Of a stretch of 64,000 bases of DNA, positions 1 to 10,913 are shown in pieces. Source of the stretch: Megalonaias nervosa (Eukaryota; Mollusca; Bivalvia; Unionida; Unionidae); the NCBI GenBank assembly GCA_016617855.1, contig JAECUM010001075.1:1-64000 (forward strand), read 5' to 3'. The number at the start of each line of letters is the position of its first letter. Position 1 is the stretch's first letter. The translations under genes and the position numbers were made by a program. The notes under the pieces are model-generated. The model ran no database searches. It had not been told where the DNA came from and was given only the letters and a program-made list of their open reading frames with translations.

Positions 1-54
<54 letters not shown>
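1..54. repeat. (TA)n microsatellite
   Basis: An uninterrupted TA dinucleotide run at the window edge; its true length extends beyond the window. Confidence 0.95.
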
Positions 55-59
<5 letters not shown>

Positions 60-1440
60 CGATTATTAGTACATGAAGCAGAGGATACAGACAGGTTATT
101 CTAGTTGTAAGGCCATGCTCCAATATCAACACCATGTATTTTGGCCATGTGACTTCCAAAGAGCACAGCAGAAACTGACAGGAGTACCTAGATTACATGT
201 ACATTTGAGCACATGCATAGGTGTCTTCAAACTATTGTGTTTATCTATTCAAACCATATTTGCTACTGGTGCTATGGTTGAGTAAACTATTTTACAAGTA
301 CATGTTTAGGGATAATTGAAAACAATATTTGATCTTTCGGACTTGGTAAATTTTGGGTCAAGTTTCAAAACTACAATTTTTTTTATTTTTTTTTAAATTG
401 GTTGTTCTAAAGACGGTTGATTAAATAGTTTAACCTATTTGTCATTACAACAATGCAATATGGATGCTCCTATCAGTTATAATTAATCATAATGTATAGT
501 TTTTGCTCTGCTCATTGGAAGTCATATTTCCAAAATACACGGTGTAATGGCCAAGAACGGCACACAATCTTCAATAATAGAGATCGTGTTCAGCAGGTTT
601 AGCAAGCAATTTATAGACACACGTGAATCTCCCGTGAAATAAATAATGTACAGAATGCCACATACCACGCACCAAGTTTTTTGCCCACTTTAACAGATGC
701 TTAGAGGATATCTACGTTCTTTGAGTAGAGATACTGAAATGTTTTACACGTAAAGTGGAAACATTGTTCAACTTCGCTTCCGTATATCTGCTCGAAAACG
801 TAGATTGTTCTTTCTTTATTACATATTTTTAAGCAAAAATCGTCGATTTGCACAGATTTTTTCCATTATATGCAAATGCAGTTAACAGCTGCATTACTAA
901 TTCGAAAAGAAGGAAGTTCCGAAATTTCACAATGACGTTGGGGGGGGGGGGGGCACGACGTTTAACACATTTAGCAAGTACACATCATGCTTCAAATGCA
1001 GTATTTTGTCAAAATAATGATTGTATTCCTACGCATATGAACATTTTTTTTTTTATTTGTGTTACTACATTTTATGCGCGGATTGATACGGGGTAATGCA
1101 GAAAGACTACAGATCGGTTGTATCTGACAGACGTCAGAGCGTTACATCTTTAAACAACAGTTTGAAATCATTGTGAGTTTATTTGTAAGAGTTTTTGTTC
1201 ATAATTTTGTTTATTTCTATATTCAATATGCCAGTTTTGGTGACCTTGGCAAGCAGTAACTGTCTTAGAAAAGCTGGGCCCGATTTGGATCATTTTGGCG
1301 GGGCCCCCTGGATTTACGCACCGGGCCCCTTGTGAGCACGACATTTGGAAATAAACCTTTTAACAAGTTTTATATTATATTGAACTTAAAATTTTCTTCC
1401 TTTGCTTTAATATGACTATCTCTCTATAAATATATTTGTA
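55..1440. other. non-coding stretch without recognised gene
   Basis: AT-rich sequence with short open frames lacking coding character. It holds a poly-G run near 940-953 and a GC-rich patch at about 1275-1330. I see no protein or RNA gene. Confidence 0.6.
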
Positions 1441-1740
1441 AAAATTAATAACGCGCGTGTCTACGATGTCTGCAGTGTGACAGCTTATAGTGATGTCTAG
1501 CACTGGGGCATCATGCCGCTGACATGTAGCACGATGTCCCATCCAGTATCATTATCCTGACACCCGGCCGACCAGTTCAAACACTAACCTCTTAATCCTG
1601 CGCGCCTAGCAAGGCAGCTGTTAGTACCATTTTTATGTCTTTGGTATGACTCGGCCGGGGTTCGAACCCGCGACCTCCCGCATCCGAGACGGACGCTCTA
1701 ACCACTAAGCCACCGGAGCGGTCTGTTAAGTTTGGGGAGG
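1440..1740 (-). repeat. tRNA-derived SINE (family A), minus strand
   Basis: On the minus strand this begins with a tRNA-like head: a box-A-like GGCTTAGTGGTTAGAGCG, then box-B-like GGTTCGAACCCC, followed by a non-tRNA body containing GTCAGGATAATG. The same head and body occur on the plus strand at 56612-56910, so this is a dispersed SINE and not a single tRNA gene. No CCA-adjacent acceptor stem or standard cloverleaf end is apparent. Confidence 0.85.
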
Positions 1741-2527
1741 AGTCCTTTATTGGTAATATATCTGTCAAAATGAATGACAGTATTTCAATGACAGTGATAG
1801 ATCTTTGCAGTGAGCTTTGGACTGCGAGTCGAATAAACTCTTCATTTGTCACATGTCAGTGGCAGATATGATGCTAAAAGCAATACTTAAATGTGACGGA
1901 TGTCAAAACAGCGTTATTTTGGTTGCAATTTTCTCCAAATTGTAATCACTTGATTATATCGTCATTTAAGCTTAAAACATACATGCATGTGATAAAAGTA
2001 CATATTTGCAAAATCATAGGCAACAATTTCGTAAGAACACCATTATAAAAAAACAACAACCCAAGTTAGATAGCAGAAAATGTTCGAAATGGGAGATATA
2101 AATGGTAAGATACAAAGGAGATCCAAGGAAAGGTGGTTGCAAAAGATAGGAGAGTATCTGATTGGTCACGTTTTACAGTGTAATTAGCAACTATTTTTTT
2201 TTCTTCGGTTGAAAGGCAGCACATTGATTTGATTTAAAATGCCCAGGACAACTGTCCTGACACTCCTTCCGTCTGCACTTTGAAGTCAGACTGGAGCAGC
2301 TTATAATCCCGTAATGCAGTAAAAGACCCAATGTCTTAATTTGATGATTAAACCCACTCTTTTTACAGTGTTGGCAAATTAACTTGAACAGATTTGTTAT
2401 TAGTAGCATTAATGCACTGAATACATTAATTTGCTCGTGACATTTAATAATCATGGCCAACAAATTTTTATATACTTGTAGCATTACATTCTATATGCTT
2501 CGATTTTATGTTTTGGATGTATCATGT

Positions 2528-2568
<41 letters not shown>

Positions 2569-3695
2569 CTGCCTAGCCGTAACGTTAAACGAGAACATTT
2601 ATTTAAAAAAGTGGCCAACAGGAAGAAAAGAAAATTCAGGGTCATCAGGGTCTGATCTGATATACTGGAATGTAGCACATTTTAATTGTTTTCGTTTAAA
2701 ACAATTGTAGAATGTACTAGACAAAATATCTTGGATCGGTATGAGAACAGGAAAAAAAAAAAAAAAATGGCAGCCGCCCTTACGCCACCAACGACTCTCT
2801 TAACATAACGGCGCCCGCCCTTCCACCGTCATATTGACATATCAGCGAATTTTCCTGTCAGCATACCGACTGAATATATTTTGTCCAGTACATTCTCAAA
2901 TCGTAACAGATGCAAAAAATAATCTATTCCGACAGACCATCCTGAACCCAAGTTTCCTTCCTACAAGCCATTTTTGGGGGTTATATTTATTTTCGTCTCT
3001 GCTTTCTGACGCTTTCCGTCGGTGACTGTGAATACACGAATATCAGATACACTGTAATGGGGGGGGGGGCATAGGATGGCATTTTTCTGTTCAGCTGTTT
3101 TTCAGGACAATGTTTTTTCTAATTTTAGTGACGGGGTCATATTTGATGGCGGATCGGTATCATATGTACAAATTTTAAAGCCCTTTATGCGGGGATGGGA
3201 TTTTGTAAAAACACGGGCAATTGAACAAGTCGTTTAAAGCTTTCTAGTTTTAGCAACAGCAGCAGTGTTTACTCGTGGATAGGCATAATTTGTTCAACTA
3301 TGAAAGGCCTTCATGCTAGAATGCTGTCTGCCAAGTTTGGTTGAAATTGGTATTATTATTTTTATTTTTATTTTTTTTTTTGTTTACAAATAATATCTTT
3401 AAAATAATAATTGATGATAGACACTAGGCTATACCATAAGTAGAGCTCTACAGCCCGGTCACAACACCAGTGTTTCGGTTCCATCCCTGGCTCACACCGA
3501 CTGAATAGATAGGTGGATTCGTCGGTGAACCGAGGACTTTGGATAGCTTAATTTTGCAGAATTGCTGTTGAAATGTATATAATTTGCGTTTTTGGGGTGG
3601 GGGTGGGGTGGGTAAATAATTATAATTATGTAATAGTTACCTGCCAATATTGTTTAGCTTGAAATTTTCCGCAAAGGAAAACCCTCGATTGTCAG
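1741..3695. other. intergenic sequence left of the Polinton
   Basis: Non-coding DNA with a GT microsatellite, A- and G-homopolymers (about 2752-2767, 3058-3069) and a G-rich patch near 3592-3612. No gene is recognised. The last bases, TGTCAG, form the left flank of the Polinton. Confidence 0.6.
2529..2567. repeat. (GT)n microsatellite
   Basis: About 19 tandem GT units. The Val-Cys and Thr-His open frames across it are artefacts of the repeat. Confidence 0.95.
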
Positions 3696-4002
3696 AGTTG
3701 TAGATGATAATAAGGATTGTGGCTCAAGGACTATATCCCCATGTGCCAGAGACTCTCATAAAGTACGAGTTCCCTATCCCAGAAACTCCCATCCATCTCT
3801 CTCCCAACAACTATGCTTTTTTTTCCCACCACAAGAGGGTTCTGGCTCAAGGACCCTATCTCCAACAAGACCGCCCGGTCCCATCGACACGGAGCGGGGG
3901 TTGATTTTATTTATAAAATTTAGATAAAATTTTATTTCGAACTGCTTTGCACTTTGAGATTATTTTTAAAGTTTAGACAAACTTTCATACCCTATCATCA
4001 CC
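3696..4002 (+). repeat. Polinton left terminal inverted repeat
   Basis: About 307 bp, closely matching the reverse complement of 18704-18979. The left copy has about 30 extra bases (around 3919-3950) that are absent from the right copy. GGCTCAAGGAC occurs twice within the repeat (about 3721 and 3845), as a subterminal direct repeat. Confidence 0.95.
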
Positions 4003-4462
4003 ATATTTTTCTTTTTTTTTGATAATCTTTTTCATACCTGCTAACTCTCATTGGTAGAATATCTGTTAACAAACTGTCAATAATACGAAACTCGCATATT
4101 AAATCGTCCATATCATATTTTACACCTCGCAAATAAGATCGTATTTGATCAAGTAATTTTTTTTTTTGTCTCAAGTCGAGGCTCAATTTTTTTTACACTC
4201 TGTTGCAAGAGAAACACCAACACCGGATATTATTAATAAAAACGGGTTTAATGATGCTCCACTTGAGATTATACCAGAGCTAGTCATTAGCAGCGGTAAA
4301 TATGATATTACTCAAAGTATTATAATATAATACTTGTAACATTGTTTTACACACCAAAGATTTTTATGATAAAATTTGTAATATTGCATTAGTGCGTCCA
4401 CATCTTGTTTTGGAATTTCTTCTGAAATATGATTGAAATCTATGCTCTGTTTTTTTGTTGTT
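3998..4462 (-). pseudogene. Polinton small hydrophobic (membrane-type) protein remnant
   Basis: On the minus strand, coding sequence can be followed from about 4460 (SIDFNHISEEIPKQDVDALM, then a K/Y-rich stretch with FYHKNLWCVK) through a hydrophobic Gly/Ser-rich segment (SGIISSGASLNP, FLLIISGVGVSLA) to a charged C-terminal part (LDQIRSYLRGVKYDMDDL) ending at 3998. At least two frame changes are needed (around 4320 and 4200), and no ATG is visible at the 5' end. A short charged head, a hydrophobic middle that could be a membrane hairpin, and a charged tail with RSYLRG resembles small conserved proteins found near the ends of metazoan Polintons. Their function is unknown to me. It ends at the inner edge of the terminal repeat. 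Confidence 0.6.
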
Positions 4463-4497
4463 TTTTTTCAATATACAATATTTGTTTACAAATGTTT

Positions 4498-5813
4498 ATA
4501 CAATATTAAAAGTTCTAGCACCAACAATTGAATCAAGAAACTCACGGAACTTATCATTGTTAGGATCAGCTATAAAAATCTCTATACTAGTCATAAACAT
4601 CTGACGAAGTATCCTTATATCGTTCATCTGTTAATACCTCATTTTTCTTTAACCAACTGTAGGAATCAAACGTGTTTTTTATTACATATTTATACAAATC
4701 TGTTTCATTCACCAAATTACCGTATTCTCTTTCTGTTTTATTAATAAACCCTAATACCAAGCTTATCTGATTCAACGTAAAATGTTTGAGGAGAAGATAT
4801 TGTCTAATGATTGCGTATGCGACCATAAAATTTATGAGCATTACTTTTGGGAGCCTGTCTCGTTCAATTGTGAGAAGACCCATAACAGAAGCTACTTTTA
4901 ACATTAAATTTTCGTATGGTTTCGTGAGTATTTTCTCAACTTCAATGTGTAATAATTTCGTAATGACAATTGTCTAGAGCGTTGAAGCGATGGAAGTGGA
5001 AAATCATCTTCTTCACTGATGTAGTAAGAATCAATATATTCTTTCAACCTTGCTGATTTGTCTTCTTCAAAAAACATTTCTCGCTCAACATCACTGAAAT
5101 TATCGATTTCCTCGTTAAGATTCTTGATTATCTCTAGAGAGCTGTTTACAGTAATTAGATCAAATTTAGGTTCTTCACGTATCATTGGTAGAATTGCGTT
5201 CGAGTACACTTTAATAATTAACGTTGTATCCGCTGTACTAGCGATTTTACCTAATGTTTCCTTGTCGTGGTAGTACATACCAAGATACTTAAAATTTCTT
5301 GTTTTGAAAAACTATCGCGTAACTTTTTGTTTCCTTTTAATTTTAATATTTAAGATTCCGCTAGTTTGTTGAGACGATCATGACCGTCGTTTATTCGTTT
5401 TTCCTCCTGCGCTCTTCCACCATAAGCTCCTGCTTTTATTAGATCTGATTAAATTATTGTATCAATATTTTCCTTGCTGAGCTCGAGCAATATTTTTTTA
5501 GAAGGGTTTCAACTTATTTTTGTTCTTCTAGACAATCATCAGGATGACAGTATTTGTTTATTATTTCAAAGTTTTCTATTGCTTCTATTAGTTGTGATCC
5601 TCGCATATGCATAACGCGAACAAAATTATTTTAGCTTTCTGATAATTGGCTTGCTGGATCGTTTATCGATTTAAGTCTAATCCTTTTCACACTATTGATT
5701 TTATCAGTAGCTTGTGATATAATGCAAACGTCTGATGTAACAAAATATATGTTGGGTGTAAAAATATCATCGTAAAATTCTCTTGCAACGGTTATGATTG
5801 CTGGTTCAGACAT
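4498..5813 (-). pseudogene. Polinton conserved hypothetical protein, ~435 aa, broken
   Basis: Minus-strand coding sequence starts at ATG 5813 (MSEPAIITVAREFYDDIF) and continues in the same frame through an in-frame TAA near 5631 into MHMRGSQLIEAIENFEIINK. Several frame changes then lead to MYYHDKETLGKIAS (5278) and LMLKVASVMGLLTIERDR (4904), ending near 4498 after FREFLDSIVGARTFNIV. Charge pattern and amino-acid use stay protein-like throughout, which is why I join these pieces into one gene. It is mostly alpha-helical and acidic, with no membrane segment and no catalytic motif I recognise. It lies between the hydrophobic-protein gene and the fibre gene, all on the minus strand. Function unknown. 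Confidence 0.6.
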
Positions 5814-5830
5814 TATTTTACAACGTTGGA

Positions 5831-7103
5831 TTAAATTTGATCATCGAGTGTGTATATTTGAAATGCTGTCAATCCTGGAAACGGATCTTCAGCAGCGACA
5901 ACATAAACTCGAAAATATAAGTACTTGTTAGCAGTATTCGCAGTTGGAATCGTAAAGTATTGTGTTTTTGAGATATACGTGTCTGCTGTATTATACAATA
6001 TTATCCAGTTGATATCATCGTTTGATCCTTCCAATAGCCAATTATAAATTTGCCCAACACCAGAGTTTAATCGGCCACGCAAATGAAATTGCCAAACAGC
6101 AAATGCAACGGGACATTTGATTTTGATTCAAAAGTCTTTGTTTTCTCCGTTAGTCGTCTATTCTTGTCTATCAGAGAAAGCGTGATGAGGATAATTTTCA
6201 GGATAATGTGTTGATGCGCTTACCTCAAACCCAACTCGGTTATTAGTTGCCTTAAAAAGTATTGGAATATACCCAACATTGTTTTTGGTTCGTTTTACAC
6301 CACCACTAGATATACTATCAACATACGCTTTATTGTCAGATCATTAGGGTTAACTGGAACATATGTTGTTGTTATTTTGTTGTTTCTCATATTTATGCTG
6401 TCTGACATTGGTCCGCCGGATTGTCTTAAATACAGGGCGAGTGCTCCTTTTAACTGAGCATAACTAATAGCATCAGTATCATCAGCTGGTGGTGAATTTA
6501 TCGGTAATCCAGTTATTTTTGAGTTATTGTTCATTATTAGGTTATCAGTCATTTTGTCGCTGGACTTATCGAGCTTGTTATCGTCAACAGATTTTAGTTG
6601 AGTATAACTCACCGCTTGTGTAATATCAACATTTGCTGGTGGATATGTGGTTTCCAACCCGATAATTTTTTTACTTGACATATTAATATTACCAGTAACC
6701 GTTCCACCGGTTTTATCAAGCTTTTTGCCATCCACGTACTTCAACTATAAATAACTTACCACTTGGGTTTGATTTAAGTTTCCTGGTAGGTATGCGGTCT
6801 CCAAATTTATAATTTTTTTCCCTGACATATCTAACTTGCCGCTTAAAGTTCCTCCTGTCAATGATAATTTATTATCGTCGATTGTTTTTAGTTGTGAGTA
6901 ACTTACCGCTTGAGTAAGATCAACCTTTGGTGGTGGATAATCTACTTCTTGTCGAAGTACTCGTTGATTTGACATCAATAAAAAACCTGTCATTGTATCG
7001 CGGGTTTTCTTGACGAACGATGACGTATCAGTAGTTATTGTTGATGGTTTGTCATCGGTGAGCGTTGTTCCAAATTTTGTATAATACTCATATTATGTAA
7101 ATT
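5831..7103 (-). pseudogene. Polinton fibre-like protein with C-terminal discoidin-like domain
   Basis: The N-terminal two thirds (about 7103-6300) has at least four repeats of the type used in virus and phage fibre shafts: a Gly-rich turn (KLSLTGGTLSGKLDMSGKK), then IINL/ITGL, a Pro-containing loop and TQAVSYxQLK. The last repeat ends in a phase-shifted segment near 6300 with the order N-D-L-T-I-K. After about 6300 a different domain follows: VGFEVSAS, then CPVAFAVWQFHLRGRLNSG and NWLLEGSNDDINWIILYNT, ending YFRVYV at about 5900. The GSNDxxNW signature is typical of F5/8 type C (discoidin-like) carbohydrate-binding domains. Breaks occur near 7085, 6744, 6310 and 6150. I infer a surface attachment protein. 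It starts back-to-back with the ATPase gene. Confidence 0.75.
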
Positions 7104-7130
7104 ATATAACATAAAAATTATATAACAATG
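7085..7130. promoter_or_regulatory. divergent AT-rich start region (fibre / ATPase)
   Basis: A short intergenic stretch contains two copies of AATTATATAACA. The second runs directly into the ATPase start codon (ATTATATAACAATG). The minus-strand fibre start lies on the other side. Probably a bidirectional promoter; this rests on position and on recurrence of the motif elsewhere in the element. Confidence 0.5.
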
Positions 7131-7800
7131 GCGTAGTCAACGATATTAAATTTTGATACCGAACGATTAATCAGACATAAACACAACAACGAACTTCCAG
7201 ATTGCCATTATCTTATTATTGGTCGTACAGGATCTGGTAAAACAAATTTATTATTGAATCTTTAACTCAACGACAACTTTAACTACGATCGTGTGTATAT
7301 TTATACAGTTAATCCACAACAGGATAAGTACAAATTATTGAGCGAGTGCAACGATAAACTTCGTGATGAACTTGGCGTTGGCGAAGATGTATTTATGATC
7401 AAACAACCAGAAGATTTAGATCCCGTGAATGAACTTGATTCGTTCGGACATAAAATAATTGTATTTGATGATATCCCTCTAAACAACGAGGAGATGAACA
7501 AGATTAGGTCTTATTTTTCATTATCGCGTCACAAAAAATGTACTTTGGTTTATCTTGCGTAGGGGTTCTATAACGTCGACAGATTTATTCGGCGAAATAC
7601 GTGATGTTTTATACTGTTTCCTGGACTAGATAATGTTGATGTAAGAAATAATGCAAACGAGCAATGCGGTGAAGTAACAAAAGATAAATTTATTGAATTA
7701 TATCATCAAGCAACCAAAGACAAATAGTTTCTTTTTATTTGATAAACTTGCGCGTGATCCAACTAAAATGTTTCGTTGTTTTATTAATGAGTTTATCTAG
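7128..7800 (+). pseudogene. Polinton FtsK/HerA-type genome-packaging ATPase, broken
   Basis: Packaging NTPase of the A32/FtsK-HerA type, expected to pump DNA into virions. The Walker A motif reads LIIGRTGSGKTNLLLN (about 7211-7260) and the Walker B motif KIIVFDDI (about 7452-7475). The C-terminal part contains NEQCGEVTKDKFIELYHQAT and, in another frame, FDKLARDPTKMFRCFINEF before a TAG at 7798-7800. ATG 7128 is followed by TAG as third codon; TAA follows the Walker A segment (7264) and TAG is at 7560. Length of about 220 aa fits the family. The Walker residues are intact, but the frame is broken at least four times. Confidence 0.88.
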
Positions 7801-7831
7801 GTAAATTTTATAAGGCGTATAAAAATAACAG

Positions 7832-8908
7832 ATGGATAAACATCATCAAAGAATTGAACTACTAAAGAAATTTATTGAAACTCGAGCTGCTTTTAAGAAA
7901 AGAGTGCAAGAAGCGCGGAGTGGACACCGCGTTGCAGAGGAAGCAACCACCAAATTTTTTAAGCCACTTACTGAAGCAGTACTTGGTAAACAACCAGAAA
8001 TATCAACATTGTCACCGGAAGAATTAGAAAAAAATGAAATAAAATGGGTTGTTAGGTTTATCAGAAGAAAGATCGAAAGAAGAAACTAAAAATATTGTAG
8101 AGGAACTTGTAAGAAACATTGCTGATCCTGATGCACGACAGGCTCAATTTGACAGATTAATGAACAACGCTCTTGCGCTTCAACACGCGATAGCAAGATT
8201 GACGGTTAATCCAGCCGAGTTAAAGAGGTTAATAGAGAATTTGTCAGAGCAAACTAAGGAATTAGCTGAGGAACAAAAAAGAATAACTGAAGCTACCGTA
8301 GAAATAATGCCTATCGAAAATCAGATAAGATTTTATACAAAAAAAATGCACGTAATAAAATATTAGATGAAGAATATAATGATTTTATTGGTAAATATAA
8401 TATCAAAGACATTTTGGCAATATTCGAAATTGGCCAGATGAAAAATATAAAGATTTAATAAGTAATTTAAAAAAAAAATACTGAGGATGGATTAAACGCT
8501 GGCGAAGAAATAAAAAATTTAACAAATAATAAAGATTTATTAAGAGCATATGATACTGTAAGAGAAGGAATTATCGCTACAGTAATGATTAAAACAGCAA
8601 CACAGTATCGAAATAAACCAGGAGGTTATAGTAAAGCATGGAATTTCAAAAGACTGTTTGATAAGTATGTAAGCGAAAGAGATAGAAGATTACCAGAGGA
8701 AATAGAAACTACCGGATCTGGCGTTAAAGTTTTTGTATCCACCGCTGAAATGGTTGACCGGCTTATGTTGTTGATATCATCGAAAGAAGCTGATAATGAA
8801 AGCACAGAAATCGACAACGAGATTATTGATATATTAGATCATCTTCGATCGAGTGGATTACTAACATCATCCAAGTACCAAATTTTACACAGTGATCTTA
8901 TCGCGTAA
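7832..8908 (+). pseudogene. Polinton coiled-coil-rich protein, frameshifted
   Basis: Three open stretches form one former gene of about 355 aa: 7832-8089 (MDKHHQRIELLKKFIETR), 8049-8366 (SEERSKEETKNIVEELVRNI) and 8585-8908 (TATQYRNKPGGYSKAWNFKR to HSDLIA). The first two overlap in different frames, and 8367-8584 shows further breaks. The middle is rich in E, K, Q and L in heptad-like order, so coiled coil is likely. It lies between the ATPase and the penton-like gene, in the structural block. I do not recognise a family with a known function; a virion or scaffold role is only inferred from position. Confidence 0.6.
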
Positions 8909-8931
8909 AATAATCTAACAATACTGATATA

Positions 8932-9706
8932 ATGTCACTAACATCAACGACCTTATTACTCGATTCATCGCAAATAACAAGAAACATCGCAAACTTTTCT
9001 GTCTATTACAATCCATCAATAGAATTAGATCTAAATAAACAGTACGAAATTGGATTAATTTCTGCCACGATGTGGCATTCTATGGCAAATTTAAAAACAA
9101 ACGTCAACGACGACTTTACATTTAATCCTGGCGCGTGGGTATCGGTAAAAATACCTCAAAGAGCGCATAACATAACTGATCTTAATAAAATGATTAAAGA
9201 ACTAATAACAAAAAATGGAGGCGTCGGCAACGCCAACGCCAACGGCGTCACGGATAATTTTGAGTTAACTCCGAAATATAATACACTACGAGCTAGAATC
9301 ACGTTAAAAAATAATTTGATAATAGATTTTTCACCTGCGCTAGTATTGCATCGTTGATATGATTTAATCATCGACAATACGGCAGTGTTGCAGAACAAAG
9401 TATATCGTATGATGGGGATTTACCCGTTAACATAACAGAAGTAAATACAATTTTAATCAATTGTTCAATTGCTCTAGGATCTTATTCAGCGTTAGGGAGT
9501 CTAGGTCAAACTATTTATAGTTTTTCACCAGATGATTCTCCAGGATCACTGATGCAAATTACTCCTAGACAATTAATATACTCTCCGATTAATCCTGAAA
9601 ATCAAATAACGAGTATAACAATGCAACTAACAGATCAATCTGGGCGACAAATAGATCTTAACAATAAAGTTGTCAACTATTACTTACACCTAAGCGTGCA
9701 AAAATA
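8932..9706 (+). pseudogene. Polinton minor capsid (penton-like) protein, broken
   Basis: Starts at ATG 8932, preceded by GATATAATG. The first 141 residues are open (QYEIGLISATMWHSMANL, then FTFNPGAWVSVKIPQ). A stop at 9355-9357 and frame changes around 9360-9470 follow, then IYSFSPDDSPGS, RQLIYSPINPENQITSITMQ and LTDQSGRQIDLNNKVVNYYL to about 9706. The order, total length (~255 aa) and the DQxGRxIDLN tail match the single-jelly-roll minor capsid protein of Polintons, which forms the vertex pentons. The stretch GGVGNANANGV (about 9214-9250) is encoded by a GNC-rich tract that looks like an insertion. Assignment as penton is from pattern memory, not a search. Confidence 0.65.
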
Positions 9707-9734
9707 ATTTTGTAAGCCTATATTTTATAACAAG

Positions 9735-10038
9735 ATGAAGCGAAGAAAAATTTAGGGAAGAAAAATTGTAGGTGAATTTTTGGAAATATATTTACAATTG
9801 CTGAGAATATACCAGGAATAGCGTTTAAAGTAGCACCAATTGCACTTGACGCAGGTAAAATTAAAGGCAGCCCACCTTCAGATGTGGAAATAAAATAAGC
9901 AGTATCAGATATTGCACCAACAGCAGAAACAGAACGAGGTATGATAGCTACCACAAAAAATTATTAACGCCACGCGGTGAAGAAGTAATACGTAAATTTG
10001 TAAAGAAAATAAAGCCAATAACTACTGCTGCTTTTTAG
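9735..10038 (+). pseudogene. small unrecognised Polinton gene remnant
   Basis: From ATG 9735 (MKRRK) the plus strand can be read with frame changes through IFTIAENIPGIAFKVAPIAL and VSDIAPTAETERGMIATTK to RGEEVIRKFVKKIKPITTAA before TAG near 10038. A hydrophobic centre with basic ends suggests a small virion-associated or membrane-active protein, but no family is recognised. An antisense open frame across 9718-9954 is best treated as its shadow. Confidence 0.4.
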
Positions 10039-10085
10039 TCGCCGACGACGTTGTCGTTGCAATTTTGTGTGGATATTATACAATA

Positions 10086-10895
10086 ATATCAGCTAAAAAT
10101 TATCTTGATCTTGCCGAAGAACATGATACTGACGATACTGTAACAGAATTCGAATACGTCGAGTATCTCGATGAAAACTCAAATGAACCAAATAAGGCTG
10201 GAGTTAGAACTTTTAACACAAGAGATGAAGATGTCTTTTAATTGCCGCATAAGGCGGTGTTAGAAGTACGTGGTCAAGTGTTAACAGCACTTCGCATTAA
10301 TATTGCAGCTGGTGCAGAAATTGCGCTTGTCAATAACGGTTGAAGTTTGTTTAAAGTCCTAAATACCAACTAGCTAATCAAACCGTGGAAGATATTTCGA
10401 TGCACTTGCCCGTAGCAAGTACAATACTTAACATCGTCTCCTTTAGCGATGATTACTCAAGATCAGTTGCCACTAACATGATGTGTTTTAAAGATACCTC
10501 ATTCGGGGCAGCTGTATCAAGCGAATTCCGTACTGGTGAGGGTAATCCTGCTCCAGATAACAATAATCTAATCGCCAATCCAGCTGCTAATGATGCAGCT
10601 TCAATAGGAAACTCATTAAGATTAGCGGTCACAAGAATACGACGACAGCAATATCATGAAGGATATGCCAAACGAAAAGCGTTTTCCGCAGAATCTCGCC
10701 AAATAACAACGATGCTTCCGTTGAGCACAATATTTGGATTTTGTCACAACAAAGTTTCCAGTGGACTAAAACATACTCTTATTTTAGATCGAGCGGAACA
10801 AAACGATTGTATAATGCATGCTATACGCGCTAGTCGTCAGTGATAGATTCTTGACAATTGACACGACCAAAGGAAGAATGACTGTACAAGTTTAA
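10086..10895 (+). pseudogene. Polinton major capsid protein, internally deleted
   Basis: Double-jelly-roll major capsid protein. Coding begins at an ATA (10086-10088) where an ATG is expected, then YLDLAEEHDTDDTVTEFEYV, NTRDEDVF, LPHKAVLEVRGQVL, YQLANQTVEDI and, after a frame change near 10350, the open stretch 10385-10843 with TMLPLSTIFGFCHN and GLKHTLILDRAEQNDCI. These match the first half of the Polinton capsid family. It then jumps to FLTIDTTKGRMTVQV and TAA 10893-10895, which looks like the extreme C-terminus. Only about 265 codons remain against 450-600 typical, so most of the second jelly roll is missing. In-frame stops lie near 10240 and 10342. Confidence 0.75.
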
Positions 10896-10913
10896 TTTAA
10901 CAACCTTGATATA

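Noticed and set aside
1655..1730. Stand-alone tRNA gene
   Set aside because: The tRNA-like promoter boxes are followed by a body shared with the copy at 56612-56910, so this is a SINE head.
3434..3540. Possible SINE fragment with GGATGGAACCGA-like box B
   Set aside because: No second copy or A box found; too short to support.
4195..4450. Plus-strand coding fragment (NGFNDAPLEIIPELVISSG)
   Set aside because: The minus strand gives a better continuous reading into the adjacent minus-strand frame at 3998-4186, with hydrophobic and charged segments in the expected order.
9718..9954. 78-codon minus-strand open frame in the Polinton
   Set aside because: The plus strand has protein-like sequence with correct neighbours and orientation; the minus frame lacks any recognised feature.
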